Shown here: positions 38,618 through 46,598 of the stretch, in pieces | Numbering within the stretch: position 1 is the first letter of the stretch | How the letters are laid out: each line of letters opens with the position of its first letter | Source of the DNA: Acidobacteriaceae bacterium | GTDB lineage: Bacteria; Acidobacteriota; Terriglobia; Terriglobales; Acidobacteriaceae | Assembly (NCBI GenBank): GCA_003140075.1 | Contig: PLIO01000172.1 | Location: 1 to 46,598 of the forward strand | Length of the DNA stretch: 46,598 nucleotides | Direction: 5' to 3' | Notes under the pieces: model-generated | The model's database searches: none | Told to the model about the DNA's origin: nothing | Seen by the model: the letters and a program-made list of their open reading frames with translations, nothing else | Made by a program: the position numbers and the translations under genes

Positions 38618-39877
38618 CTACCCACCGGCCTCGTAGCGCAACGCCTCAATGGGATCGATCGATGCCGCTCTGCGCGCGGGATACAGCGCCGCTCCTACCG
38701 CAATTGCGCCCAACAAGCCAGCGGCTACCAAGCCGGAAGTCCAGTCTGGAATGAGCCCGGCAAAGAAGTCGGGCATGGGCAGCAGGTTCACGAGCGCGCA
38801 GAAGCCGAAAGCCACGCCCAGTCCGATCGCACCGCTCAGCAAAGCGATAATCAGGGCCTCCACAAAGAACTGCCGCAGAATCGTTCCCGAGGGCGCGCCC
38901 AGGGCTTTGCGTACTCCGATTTCCCGCGTCCGCTCGCGCACCGCCACCAGCATGACGTTCATCACGCCGATGCCACCGAGCAACAGTGTGACGATCCCAA
39001 CCGCGCCCAGGAAATACTTCATGCCGTCGGTCATCTGCCGGAAGGCTTTCGCCTCCTGCACGGTATCCCAGATCGGACAGGCTTCCTTATCGTTGGGATC
39101 GTAGCGATGCATGCGCGCCAAGGCGACCCGCACTTCGTGCTTGCAGGCTTCATGCTGTTCCACCGACTTCGGCGTCACCAGCAGTTGATCGAACGTAGTG
39201 GGCGTGCCCGGAGGCTTGTCCGGAAAGTCTCGCCGCATCGCGGAAAATGGGACGAAGACCTTGTTGACGTCCCAGCCGTCATAGCTGGAATCCTGCTTCT
39301 TGGTTGCCATGACGCCGATCACGACAAAGGGGAAATCGTTCAAATAAATATTTTCGCCCACCGGATTGCGGCCGGGAAATAATTGCTTGGACGCGTCCGA
39401 TCCAAGAAAAGCGACCCGGCGCGCCTCGCGCATGTCGTTCCAGTCATAGAAACGTCCCAGGCCCACGGTAAGACTGCGAATGGAACTAAACTGCGGATAG
39501 GATCCAGTCACGGTGAAAGACGCGTTGTTGAAATTGCTGTGCGCCAGTACCGTGTTCTGCTCCAGTTCCGGGATGGCGTATTCACAATCCTGCGCCTCCG
39601 CCTGCACCACTGGCACGTCCTGGTCTTCCCAGTGCACCAACCGACCGGCGTGCGTTCCGCCTGCCTGCAGGCTGGTACGCCCGTGAAAAACGATCATCAC
39701 ATCCTTGCCCAGCGTTTTCGACTGTTCCTCCTGGCCTTTACGCAAGCCTTCGCCGGCTGCGACCATCAGGACGATCGACACAATTCCCCATGCGATCCCG
39801 AACATAGTGAGAAACGCCCGCAACTTGTTCGCCCACAGGGTCCGCAGAACATCGGTAACGAGGTCTTTCAGAGTCAT
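38618..39877 (-). CDS. MacB-type ABC transporter permease (first of pair)
   Basis: About 419 residues with the same plan: helix KLRAFLTMFGIAWGIVSIVL, a periplasmic domain (SLQAGGTHAGRLVHWEDQD, GRNPVGENIYLND) and a C-terminal FtsX module with VGIVTLLLGGIGVMNVMLVA, then IIALLSGAIGLGVAFGFCAL, ending SIDPIEALRYEAGG. The ATG at 39877 is preferred to 39892 because AAAGG is spaced 7 nt from it. It is upstream of its paralogue. The pair may be an ancient duplication, as the core motifs coincide. The substrate is unknown. Confidence 0.9.
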   Translation of the reverse strand: MTLKDLVTDVLRTLWANKLRAFLTMFGIAWGIVSIVLMVAAGEGLRKGQEEQSKTLGKDVMIVFHGRTSLQAGGTHAGRLVHWEDQDVPVVQAEAQDCEYAIPELEQNTVLAHSNFNNASFTVTGSYPQFSSIRSLTVGLGRFYDWNDMREARRVAFLGSDASKQLFPGRNPVGENIYLNDFPFVVIGVMATKKQDSSYDGWDVNKVFVPFSAMRRDFPDKPPGTPTTFDQLLVTPKSVEQHEACKHEVRVALARMHRYDPNDKEACPIWDTVQEAKAFRQMTDGMKYFLGAVGIVTLLLGGIGVMNVMLVAVRERTREIGVRKALGAPSGTILRQFFVEALIIALLSGAIGLGVAFGFCALVNLLPMPDFFAGLIPDWTSGLVAAGLLGAIAVGAALYPARRAASIDPIEALRYEAGG

Positions 39878-39952
39878 CGCGCTACCTTTCATTGGACGCG
39901 ACCGGGCAAGGAAAGTAAGCCTGTCACGCGGAACCTTGCCTCTGAATTGGGA

Positions 39953-41410
39953 TTACGTATTCGGAAAGCGTTTTGTTGCAGGAAAATGAGCGTGCGAGGT
40001 CGTTTCTCCGATTTGGGCGTTATCCGCCGTGAGCACCGTCCCGGCTCGTTCCAGCCATTCGTCGAACTGTTTCAGCGCCAACTGACACTGCACGCGGTGG
40101 CGCTCTTTTCTATCGCGGATCTTCTTCTCCAACGCGGGCAGAAGATCGAAAGTGATGTTCGCAGGCTGGAAGGTCTTCGCGTCAGCATGGGTCACGTAAT
40201 GCGTCAGAGATCCAAACGCCGAAGCTCGCGGCGGCGGCGCGGGCTTATCACACCGGACCAAAGCTGCGGCATGCATTCCGGCCAGCAGTCCCGTGGCGAT
40301 CGATTCCACGTAGCCCTCCACGCCGCAAATCTGACCGGCAAACAACACGCTGGGATGGGCTTTCATTTGCAGTGTCTCAAGCAGCAGCGCGGGCGCGTTG
40401 ATGTAAGTATTGCGATGAATTTGCCCATAGCGCATGAATCGCGCATTCTCCAGCCCCGGAATCATGCGCAACACTCGCGCTTGCTCCGCGAACTTCAAAT
40501 GATTCTGGAAGCCCACCAGATTGTAGGAATCCGCCCGCAGGTTTTCCTGCCGCAACTGCACCACCGCATAGGGCATGCGTCCGGTGCGCGGATCCTTCAG
40601 CCCCACCGGCTTCATGGGACCAAAGCGCAGCGTATCGCGGCCGCGCCGGGCAATCTCTTCAATCGGCAGGCAGCTTTCGAAGTAGTTCAACTTCTCCCAA
40701 TCGCGATCCTCCACCGATTGTGCCGCCAGCAGTGCATCGCAAAAGCGATCGTAATCTTCCCGCGTCATGGGGCAATTGATGTAGTCCGCCGACCCTTTGT
40801 CATAGCGGGCGGCCATATACACGCGCGACCTATCGATCGAATCGGCCTCCACGATCGGGCTGATCGAGTCGTAAAAATACAAGTGTGAACCGGACGGGCG
40901 CGGGAGCGGCGGCCCCGTACTCTCGGGCTTTGATTCTCCAGTCCCCGCGCTCAACCGGGCAATCTCCGCAGCCAGCGCATCGGAAGTCAGTGGTCCGGTG
41001 GCAACGATCGTGACGCAGTTCTCACTGGCTTCTTCAATCGAGGTCACTTCTTCGCGACGCACTGTGATCCGCGATTCCCGCGAGATAGCCTCCGTCACCT
41101 TCGAGGCAAAGGTCACGCGATCTACGGCTAGCGCATGCCCGGCCGGAACCGCGCACTCGCGGGCAATCTGAAGCAGCAGAGAACCCGCCCGGCGCATCTC
41201 TTCCTTTAACAGCCAGGGAGCCGTGTTCTCGCTGTCCGATTTGAGCGAATTCGAGCAGACCAGTTCGGCAAAATCCGCCGTCTGATGCGCCGGAGTCGAC
41301 CGCACCGGGCGCATCTCAAACAATTCCACATCCACGTTCCGTCGGGCACACTGCCAGGCCGCCTCCGAGCCGGCCAGCCCTGCTCCGATAATGCGAACTC
41401 GTGCGCTCAT
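39953..41410 (-). CDS. trmFO: Methylenetetrahydrofolate-tRNA-(uracil-5-)-methyltransferase
   Basis: FAD-dependent enzyme forming ribothymidine at tRNA position 54 with methylenetetrahydrofolate as carbon donor. 485 residues: FAD motif VRIIGAGLAGSEAA (5-18), ELFEMRP, ELVCSNSLKSD (conserved Cys52), LTSDALAAEI, FYDSISPIV, INCPMTREDY (second conserved Cys), LRQENL and GQICGVEGYVESIATGLLAG. The ATG at 41410 overlaps the GNAT stop (ATGA), so the two are coupled; the frame's 19 upstream residues are rejected. Confidence 0.95.
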   Translation of the reverse strand: MSARVRIIGAGLAGSEAAWQCARRNVDVELFEMRPVRSTPAHQTADFAELVCSNSLKSDSENTAPWLLKEEMRRAGSLLLQIARECAVPAGHALAVDRVTFASKVTEAISRESRITVRREEVTSIEEASENCVTIVATGPLTSDALAAEIARLSAGTGESKPESTGPPLPRPSGSHLYFYDSISPIVEADSIDRSRVYMAARYDKGSADYINCPMTREDYDRFCDALLAAQSVEDRDWEKLNYFESCLPIEEIARRGRDTLRFGPMKPVGLKDPRTGRMPYAVVQLRQENLRADSYNLVGFQNHLKFAEQARVLRMIPGLENARFMRYGQIHRNTYINAPALLLETLQMKAHPSVLFAGQICGVEGYVESIATGLLAGMHAAALVRCDKPAPPPRASAFGSLTHYVTHADAKTFQPANITFDLLPALEKKIRDRKERHRVQCQLALKQFDEWLERAGTVLTADNAQIGETTSHAHFPATKRFPNT

Positions 41411-41886
41411 GCGGTCTTCTCTGCCAGGCGTCGCAAGGCATCGTCCTTCAACAAAACCGATCGCCATTGATCGCGGAACTCAGCTCCCAGAGCCTTATAC
41501 AGGCCAATCGCATTTTCGTTCCAATTCAAGACCTCCCAGCGCATGGCGTGCCGGTTCTCCTGCAAGGCAATTCGCGCGACCGCACCCAGCAACGCCATCC
41601 CGATTCCCTTCCCCCGAAACTGCACGCGCACAAACACGTCCTCCAGGTAGAGCCCAGGCCCAGCCCAGGTCGAATAGTAACCAAAGAAAAAGGCGTATCC
41701 CGCAGGTTGTCCATCCCATTCGGCAATGAGAGCGCGGAACTTGGGATTCTCCCCGAATCCATCCCGCGCCAAGTCCGACTCTTTGATCGTCACCAGTTCG
41801 AGTTCGCGCTCAAACTCCGCCAGTTCGCAGATGAGAGTCCGCAGCAGCGTCACGTCAGCAATTGTCGCCGGACGAATAAGAAGCAT
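41407..41886 (-). CDS. GNAT family acetyltransferase (SSAT-like)
   Basis: 159 residues. The acetyl-CoA motif QFRGKGIGMALLGAVA, preceded by GPGLYLEDVFVR, and the C-terminal EVLNWNENAIGLYKALGAEF resemble the diamine/spermidine N-acetyltransferase branch. Its true acceptor is not known. Its last codon overlaps the trmFO start by 4 nt (ATGA), which makes both parts of one transcript; whether the acetyltransferase has to do with tRNA modification is unclear. Confidence 0.88.
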   Translation of the reverse strand: MLLIRPATIADVTLLRTLICELAEFERELELVTIKESDLARDGFGENPKFRALIAEWDGQPAGYAFFFGYYSTWAGPGLYLEDVFVRVQFRGKGIGMALLGAVARIALQENRHAMRWEVLNWNENAIGLYKALGAEFRDQWRSVLLKDDALRRLAEKTA

Positions 41887-41962
41887 TCAAAAGGAAGGAT
41901 ATATCAGCGACCGATCGGGCGTCCGCTAAGAAGAAAAGTTGGTAGTGACAAGGTTTGAAGTT

Positions 41963-42409
41963 CTATTGGTTGATCAGCGTCGAGTTGCTGGACACGCACA
42001 TCCAGCTCGCGCCTCGACGCACCCAGGTATCCGTAAAGCGCTCTCGAAGCATGTACGGCTTCCCATTCCTCTCTCCGCTTTCACGATACACTCCGGTTGC
42101 AACGGCAGCCGCAGCATAAACATGTACGTTCATGGACTCGCTCACGATCCGCTCGGGATGCAGCGCGCGCGATTGGACGCTGGACAAGTATTCCGCTTTG
42201 TCCATCAGCTTGCCATCATAATCGACGTAGACCAGTTCCGGCGCGAGCAGCATCTGAAGGGCGGCTGCGTCTTTTTGCTTTACTGCCCGGTCCCACGCAT
42301 TCTCCAGCGAAAGAATTCTAGCCTGCTCGGCATCGAGCTGAACTTTGTTCTGAGCACCAAGTCGAAGTGGCGTCAGCAGCACCAGGAAAACGTAAAATGG
42401 CTTCCACAT
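41963..42409 (-). CDS. Exported DUF4440/SnoaL-like protein (paralogue 1)
   Basis: 148 residues with a signal peptide (MWKPFYVFLVLLTPLRLGAQ) and an NTF2-like cone fold: ILSLENAWDRAVKQKDAAAL, LVYVDYDGKLMDKAEYL, VHVYAAAAVATGVYRESG, FTDTWVRRGASWMCVSS. It is identical in length to its neighbour and clearly its paralogue. AGGA is spaced 6 nt before the ATG; 17 upstream residues of the frame are rejected. The function is unknown: such proteins may be catalytic (ketosteroid isomerase-like) or ligand binding. Confidence 0.87.
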   Translation of the reverse strand: MWKPFYVFLVLLTPLRLGAQNKVQLDAEQARILSLENAWDRAVKQKDAAALQMLLAPELVYVDYDGKLMDKAEYLSSVQSRALHPERIVSESMNVHVYAAAAVATGVYRESGERNGKPYMLRERFTDTWVRRGASWMCVSSNSTLINQ

Positions 42410-42486
42410 CTCAGTTCCTGATCTTTGTCCCACAGCAAGGAAAGCATGGTGGCAGTCCACCGCAGGTTATGGTTCTGCACCCGCTC

Positions 42487-42933
42487 TCAGTGCAGAATCG
42501 GCGTCGCCTCGGAAGCGACGCACATCCAATGTCCAGCCGTGAATATCCAAGTGTCAGTGAAGCGGCCTCGCCGCAGGTATGGTTTCCCATTTTCTACGCC
42601 CTTGACCCGGTAAGTTCCAACCACGATTGCAGTGTCTCCAAACATTTGCACGCTCATTTGTTCCGCCACAATTTGATCCATGGGGATGGTGTTCGACTTT
42701 ACCCGGGCCAGGTAATCCGCTTTCGTCAAAAGCTTTCCGTCGAAGTCAACGTACACCAGAGAATTGTCAAAGATTGCGGCGAGCGCCTTGACATCTCTGC
42801 GTTCCAGCGCCTGGTCCCAAGCATGCTCCAGGGCAAGAAGGGTCGAGCGGGCGCCCGAATCGCCGCTGTTCTGCCCGATCGCCAACAACAGCGCCGAGCA
42901 AACCAGAAGCATGACGAAGCCAGTCGTCTTCAT
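42487..42933 (-). CDS. Exported DUF4440/SnoaL-like protein (paralogue 2)
   Basis: 148 residues: a signal peptide (MKTTGFVMLLVCSALLLAIG) and the same fold as its neighbour (LALEHAWDQALERRDVKALA, LVYVDFDGKLLTKADYL, FTDTWIFTAGHWMCVAS). It ends in ATPILH instead of STLINQ. The two genes are tandem, 77 bp apart, and diverged in the N-terminal halves. It is the upstream gene of the pair and probably shares its promoter. Confidence 0.87.
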   Translation of the reverse strand: MKTTGFVMLLVCSALLLAIGQNSGDSGARSTLLALEHAWDQALERRDVKALAAIFDNSLVYVDFDGKLLTKADYLARVKSNTIPMDQIVAEQMSVQMFGDTAIVVGTYRVKGVENGKPYLRRGRFTDTWIFTAGHWMCVASEATPILH

Positions 42934-43075
42934 AGGACAGACACTCTACAGGTATATCGGCAGTGCCGAGGTTTTTCTGCAGTACCAGGAGACGAGGATT
43001 GAAAGCTACACTCGTCGCGTCGCGTCCACGATTCATCTATCATGAGTGAGATCTACTCATGTCTCGGAGGGTTCG

Positions 43076-43594
43076 ATGGCACGCATCAGCTTGATCGCCC
43101 CGGAATCAGCATCTCCGGAAGTTCGCGAGATTTACGACGCAATGCTCCGCGGTAAGCCGGGCAACGTACAAAAAGCTCTGGCCCATCGCCCAGAGATGCT
43201 TAAGAATTTTCTAAGCTTCTACGCCAGCGTAGGACGCTCGCTCGACCGGAAGTTATACGAACTCATCTACCTACGAATCTCCTTCATCAACGGGTGCCGC
43301 TACTGCGCGCAACACCACATCGCATCGTCGAAGCGGGTGGGGCTTACTTCTGAGGACTATTCGGCGCTCAAGGCAGGAAACTATTCCGAAAAGGAGCGGG
43401 TGGCGCTGAATTATGTCGAGAGGTTGACGCGCGCCCCGCACGAAATCACGGAAACGGACTTCGATGAACTGAAGAAACACTATTCCGAACCGGAGATTGT
43501 CGACCTGCATATGCTCGCCGGCCTGGCGAACCTTACCAATCGCGTCACGGATCCGCTGGGATTGGAACTGGAATTCGCGGAAGAAAAAATTTAG
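43076..43594 (+). CDS. AhpD-like / carboxymuconolactone decarboxylase family protein
   Basis: 173-residue all-helical protein with the redox motif CRYCAQHH (Cys74, Cys77, then His) after KLYELIYLRISFINGC. This matches peroxidase-type AhpD-like proteins, which can reduce hydroperoxides or act as adaptors; the decarboxylase name is historical. GGAGGG is spaced 4 nt before the ATG at 43076; the frame's ten earlier residues are rejected. The stop overlaps the selB end by 4 bp as the two converge. Confidence 0.9.
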   Translation: MARISLIAPESASPEVREIYDAMLRGKPGNVQKALAHRPEMLKNFLSFYASVGRSLDRKLYELIYLRISFINGCRYCAQHHIASSKRVGLTSEDYSALKAGNYSEKERVALNYVERLTRAPHEITETDFDELKKHYSEPEIVDLHMLAGLANLTNRVTDPLGLELEFAEEKI

Positions 43595-45534
43595 AGAATC
43601 GTTCGAGCATCACCGACGCGTTTCGTCACCCGCTCGCGATCGAGGTATTCCAGCAGAGGAATGGCATACTTGCGGCTAACGCCGGTTAACTCTTTGAATT
43701 TCGCCACATCGATGCTGGATGACTTCTCCTTGTAAGCCGTCATCTGCCGCCGCAATTGTTCGAGCGCGATGCGGTGAAAAACCAACTCGTCGGAGATCTT
43801 GATCAGCACCTTATCCCGCAGCAACAGAGTGACAATTTTCTGCGCCCGCGTTTTGTCCACCTTGAGCCCGGCGATCACTTCATGCAGCGCGGGGACTTTC
43901 AGCCCGGCGTTGCCGAAAGCTTGCTCGATGATCTGTTTCGATTCCGCTTCTTCATCTTTCATCACGACGCCGTGCCCCGGAAGCCGCGCCAAGTCTCCGG
44001 CGACTTCAAGCTTCTTGTCGCGAACCAACCCGCCGAGAACGGCGTCGAAGACTTCGACGGACGCACCGGCCTGCTCGCGCAGCTGTTCCTTAGCAACTCC
44101 GCCCACAAGAGGATTCCTTTTGTGAAAGTCCTCAACCGTGCTCAGGATGAGTAGTTGAAGCCGGGAAATTGCGGGAGCATGGACCAGTCGATCGCCGATC
44201 CGCAACACCTGCCCTTGCCGCAAGGGCTCAGCCAGTTGCATTTCGATCGTGCTCTTCGTCCAACCAGTTTCGGCAACCAGGTTCGATATCGAAATTCCCT
44301 CCTGGAGCCGTCGCGCAATTCGCGCTAGCAGAATTCTTTCAGCGCTCCCCTCTGCCAAGACTCCCAAGAAGTCAGCCAGCGCGGGCGTACGCCGCATCGG
44401 CGCCGAATCCAACACGACTCCGCCTCCGATCGTCACCACCGGCGACAGTTGCCGGATGATGAATCGGTCTCCCGGCAGAAGCATCGCCGCTTCTGGCAGT
44501 TTCAGGCGCGCGAACGTTTCCTGGCCGGGCAGAAGTTGTGGAGGCCCGATCTTTGTATTCCTGGCAGGGGATGAATCCGGTTCTTTCGACCGGTACAAAA
44601 CGATCTCCGCCACGCTTTCCATCGTGTACGAATGAAAATGGACCCGCGCCCGATCCCTGAGCGGGCGGGGCGCCGAAGATAACAAGCGCAAGCGCACGTC
44701 CGCGCGCGATGTTGCCTCAAACGTCGCCGGAGGAGCCAGGGTCATGCCTCGGGCCACGTCTTCCGTGCTTGCGCCCACCACGTTCAGCGCCGTCCGCTGC
44801 CCGGCGAGGGCCGCTTCCGCCGCTTGCCCGTGCACCTGCACGCCACGCGCGCGCACTTTCCGGCCGGTTGGAAAAACTTCCAGCTCATCTTCGCGGCGCA
44901 TCGTCCCCGCGATTAGAGTTCCTGTCACTACCGTGCCGAAGCCCTTCATGGTGAAGACGCGGTCGATCGGCAAGCGGGCGAGCGAGCGCGAATCCCGCGG
45001 CTGCGCCTGGGCCGCCACCGCGACTATCGCCCGTTTCAGTTCATCCAGTCCCGCACCGGTCAAAGAACTCACGGCGACCATGGGAGATTTCGATGTCTCC
45101 AGGAATGTTCCGCGCAGGAACTCCTCCACTTCCAGTCGCACCACTTCAAGCGTCTCCGCATCGACGGCGTCGGATTTGGTGAGCACCGTGATGCCGCGCC
45201 GCACCTTAAGCAGTTGCAGGATGTCAAAATGCTCCCGCGTCTGCGGCTTGATCGCCTCATCCGCCGCAATTACCAGCAGAACCAGATCGATGCCGCCCAC
45301 GCCCGCCAGCATATTGCGCACAAAACGCTCGTGCCCTGGGACGTCGACGAAGCCCAGCCGGAGAGTTTCCCCGCCTGACCCCGGCAACTCCATGTGCGCG
45401 AAGCCAAGATCAATGGTGATGCCGCGCCGCTTTTCTTCCTCCAGCCGGTCGGCGTCGATACCGGTCAGCGCCTTCACCAACGCCGTCTTACCGTGGTCGA
45501 TGTGTCCCGCCGTTCCTACGATGATGGATTTCAT
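43591..45534 (-). CDS. selB: Selenocysteine-specific elongation factor
   Basis: Delivers Sec-tRNA to UGA codons followed by a SECIS hairpin. 647 residues: G1 GHIDHGKT (10-17), [34 protein letters not shown], then EF-Tu-like beta-barrel domains ([21 protein letters not shown]) and a long C-terminal region of winged-helix repeats (about 400-647; [60 protein letters not shown]) that bind SECIS RNA. The ATG at 45534 is chosen over a TTG three codons earlier. It is divergent from purL. selA, selC and selD were not found here. Confidence 0.95.
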   Translation of the reverse strand: MKSIIVGTAGHIDHGKTALVKALTGIDADRLEEEKRRGITIDLGFAHMELPGSGGETLRLGFVDVPGHERFVRNMLAGVGGIDLVLLVIAADEAIKPQTREHFDILQLLKVRRGITVLTKSDAVDAETLEVVRLEVEEFLRGTFLETSKSPMVAVSSLTGAGLDELKRAIVAVAAQAQPRDSRSLARLPIDRVFTMKGFGTVVTGTLIAGTMRREDELEVFPTGRKVRARGVQVHGQAAEAALAGQRTALNVVGASTEDVARGMTLAPPATFEATSRADVRLRLLSSAPRPLRDRARVHFHSYTMESVAEIVLYRSKEPDSSPARNTKIGPPQLLPGQETFARLKLPEAAMLLPGDRFIIRQLSPVVTIGGGVVLDSAPMRRTPALADFLGVLAEGSAERILLARIARRLQEGISISNLVAETGWTKSTIEMQLAEPLRQGQVLRIGDRLVHAPAISRLQLLILSTVEDFHKRNPLVGGVAKEQLREQAGASVEVFDAVLGGLVRDKKLEVAGDLARLPGHGVVMKDEEAESKQIIEQAFGNAGLKVPALHEVIAGLKVDKTRAQKIVTLLLRDKVLIKISDELVFHRIALEQLRRQMTAYKEKSSSIDVAKFKELTGVSRKYAIPLLEYLDRERVTKRVGDARTIL

Positions 45535-45571
45535 CTGCCTCAAATCTTACCGCAAGGCCGCCCGCTGCAGA

Positions 45572-45617
45572 TTTTCAAGCGTCAGCTTTTCAAGGGTCAG
45601 CTTTTCGAGGGTCCAGC
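45572..45617. repeat. Three-copy 15-bp tandem repeat between selB and purL
   Basis: TTTTCAAGCGTCAGC, TTTTCAAGGGTCAGC and TTTTCGAGGGTCCAGC follow each other (45572-45617). It lies in the 153-bp gap between divergent genes, upstream of both starts. Confidence 0.75.
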
Positions 45618-45687
45618 GGGAGGCTTTCCCAGTCCTGCAAACCGCCCTTCCTCCACGGGCTTCAAAATGCGACAATAGAGCTTCCCC

Positions 45688-46598
45688 ATGACCACCTCTA
45701 CGATTTCTGCCTTCCCTCCGGAGACTCTCCGGCAGCACGGCCTCACATTGGACGAGTATGAAAAGATCAAGCAGCTTCTCGGACAACGCGAGCCCACGCG
45801 CACCGAGCTCGGCATCTTCAGCGTGATGTGGAGCGAGCACTGTTCGTACAAATCGTCGCGGGTGCATTTGAAGCGCCTGCCCACACGCAGCAAACGCGTA
45901 TTGCAAGGACCGGGCGAGAACGCCGGCATCATCGACATCGGCGATGGCTGGGCCTGCGCGTTCAAGATTGAGTCGCATAATCATCCGTCGTTCATCGAGC
46001 CGTTTCAGGGCGCAACCACGGGCGTGGGTGGAATTCTGCGGGATATTTTCACCATGGGCGCAAGACCGGTGGCGGTGATGGATTCGCTAAGGTTTGGCCC
46101 GATCACGTCACACGTAGCCCCGGACGCATTCGTCCGGGGCCGGGAGGAAAATGTGGACGGGCGGACGAATGCGTCCCCCGCTACGCAATCTGAGATTCAT
46201 CGCAATCACTCGATCCTCGAAGGCGTGGTCAGTGGCGTTGCCTCTTACGGCAACTGCTTCGGCGTGCCCAACCTGGGCGGCGAAACCAAGTTCGAGCCAT
46301 GTTACTCCGGCAACCCGCTGGTGAACGCCTTCGCCATGGGCCTGGTTCGCAAGGATGAAATTTTTTACGCGCGGGCCGCGGGCGAAGGCAATCCGGTGAT
46401 TTACGTTGGCGCTAAGACTGGGCGCGACGGCATCCACGGCGCGACCATGGCCAGCGAAGAATTCAGTGAGGCCTCGGAAGCGAAGCGCCCGAACGTACAG
46501 GTCGGCGACCCGTTCCTGGAGAAGTTGCTGCTGGAAGCCTGCCTCGAAGCCATGAAGACTGGAGCTATCGTCGGCATTCAGGATATGGGCGCGGCCGG
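45688..46598 (+). CDS. purL: Phosphoribosylformylglycinamidine synthase II (3' part outside window)
   Basis: Converts FGAR to FGAM in purine synthesis. The 303 residues seen are the N-terminal part of the small-type PurL. Motifs: [21 protein letters not shown] (41-61), [27 protein letters not shown] (93-112), [20 protein letters not shown], then [12 protein letters not shown] and [17 protein letters not shown]. The ATG at 45688 gives [11 protein letters not shown]. Residues about 142-168 ([20 protein letters not shown] and the next few) interrupt the conserved ...RFGPIT...[10 protein letters not shown]... stretch. They are encoded by an inverted-repeat element at 46113-46185, in frame. The gene runs off the window. 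Confidence 0.95.
   Translation, partial: MTTSTISAFPPETLRQHGLTLDEYEKIKQLLGQREPTRTELGIFSVMWSEHCSYKSSRVHLKRLPTRSKRVLQGPGENAGIIDIGDGWACAFKIESHNHPSFIEPFQGATTGVGGILRDIFTMGARPVAVMDSLRFGPITSHVAPDAFVRGREENVDGRTNASPATQSEIHRNHSILEGVVSGVASYGNCFGVPNLGGETKFEPCYSGNPLVNAFAMGLVRKDEIFYARAAGEGNPVIYVGAKTGRDGIHGATMASEEFSEASEAKRPNVQVGDPFLEKLLLEACLEAMKTGAIVGIQDMGAA
46113..46185. repeat. Inverted-repeat element in frame inside purL
   Basis: CGTAGC and GCTACG bound the element. Inside, GCCCCGGACG-CATT-CGTCCGGGGC (46117-46140) is a perfect 10-bp hairpin, and GGACG-AATG-CGTCC on the right completes a larger inverted repeat with arms of about 24 nt. Total length is 73 bp. It is absent from the conserved PurL sequence pattern. 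Confidence 0.7.

Noticed and set aside
39383..40888. 501-codon plus-strand open frame across trmFO
   Set aside because: Antisense shadow of trmFO; no start signal or family motif.

Overview
The window reads as about 46.6 kb of chromosome from an Acidobacteriota member, probably near the Terriglobia / Candidatus Koribacter group. This is inferred from gene content, not from a marker search. The clues are high GC, a PadR regulator paired with a large MacB/FtsX-type permease of the 'acidobacterial duplicated orphan permease' kind, DUF4440, TonB/ExbD and DUF4388 response-regulator genes, and many short GC-rich palindromes between genes. No rRNA, tRNA, CRISPR array, complete insertion sequence or prophage was recognised.

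Layout. 1-4.7 kb: a gene tail, dihydrolipoyl dehydrogenase, ribosomal protein S1 (strong promoter, about 160-nt leader) and a HIT hydrolase. 4.86-6.09 kb: an AAA/DUF4143 ATPase bracketed by two nearly identical 37-bp palindromes, the second of which carries the ligA stop codon. 6.1-9.2 kb: NAD-dependent DNA ligase and a diacylglycerol-kinase-like lipid kinase. 9.5-12.5 kb: PadR regulator plus orphan permease, with a palindrome inside the promoter. 12.7-15.3 kb: three membrane proteins. 15.3-17.2 kb: a small accessory patch with a PD-(D/E)XK nuclease-like gene, a doubtful small ORF and a brnTA toxin-antitoxin locus whose toxin is broken. 17.2-20.5 kb: molybdenum-cofactor genes (mog/moaB, moaC, moeA) with a response regulator overlapping its neighbours on both sides. 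20.6-21.3 kb: an intact vapBC pair. 21.9-26.4 kb: a PilT-like ATPase, an exported TPR protein and queC, queE, queD for queuosine/7-deazaguanine synthesis. 26.6-30.2 kb: an exported S15-type hydrolase and a B12-binding radical SAM enzyme. 30.2-31.1 kb: a second vapBC-type locus, again with a broken toxin. 31.1-35.8 kb: a DinG helicase divergent from der, then TonB-like and ExbD genes. 36-39.9 kb: a polytopic membrane protein and two MacB-type permeases separated by unusual hairpins. 39.9-43.6 kb: trmFO coupled to a GNAT gene, two DUF4440 paralogues and an AhpD-like protein. 43.6-46.6 kb: selB and the start of purL.

The least ordinary aspect is the repeats. Several palindromic families occur between genes, and some copies also lie in frame inside conserved housekeeping genes: dinG twice, moeA and purL, with a weaker case in der. 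Other copies supply the stop codons of ligA, the DedA-family gene and queD. A second class consists of long hairpins built of iterated 7-8-nt words at 1720-1781, 37191-37286 and 38553-38613. A third is 15-bp-period tandem repetition, seen in three reading frames and in the selB-purL spacer. Two of three toxin-antitoxin loci keep an intact antitoxin beside a toxin broken by single-base indels. All calls come from reading the sequence; no homology search was run.
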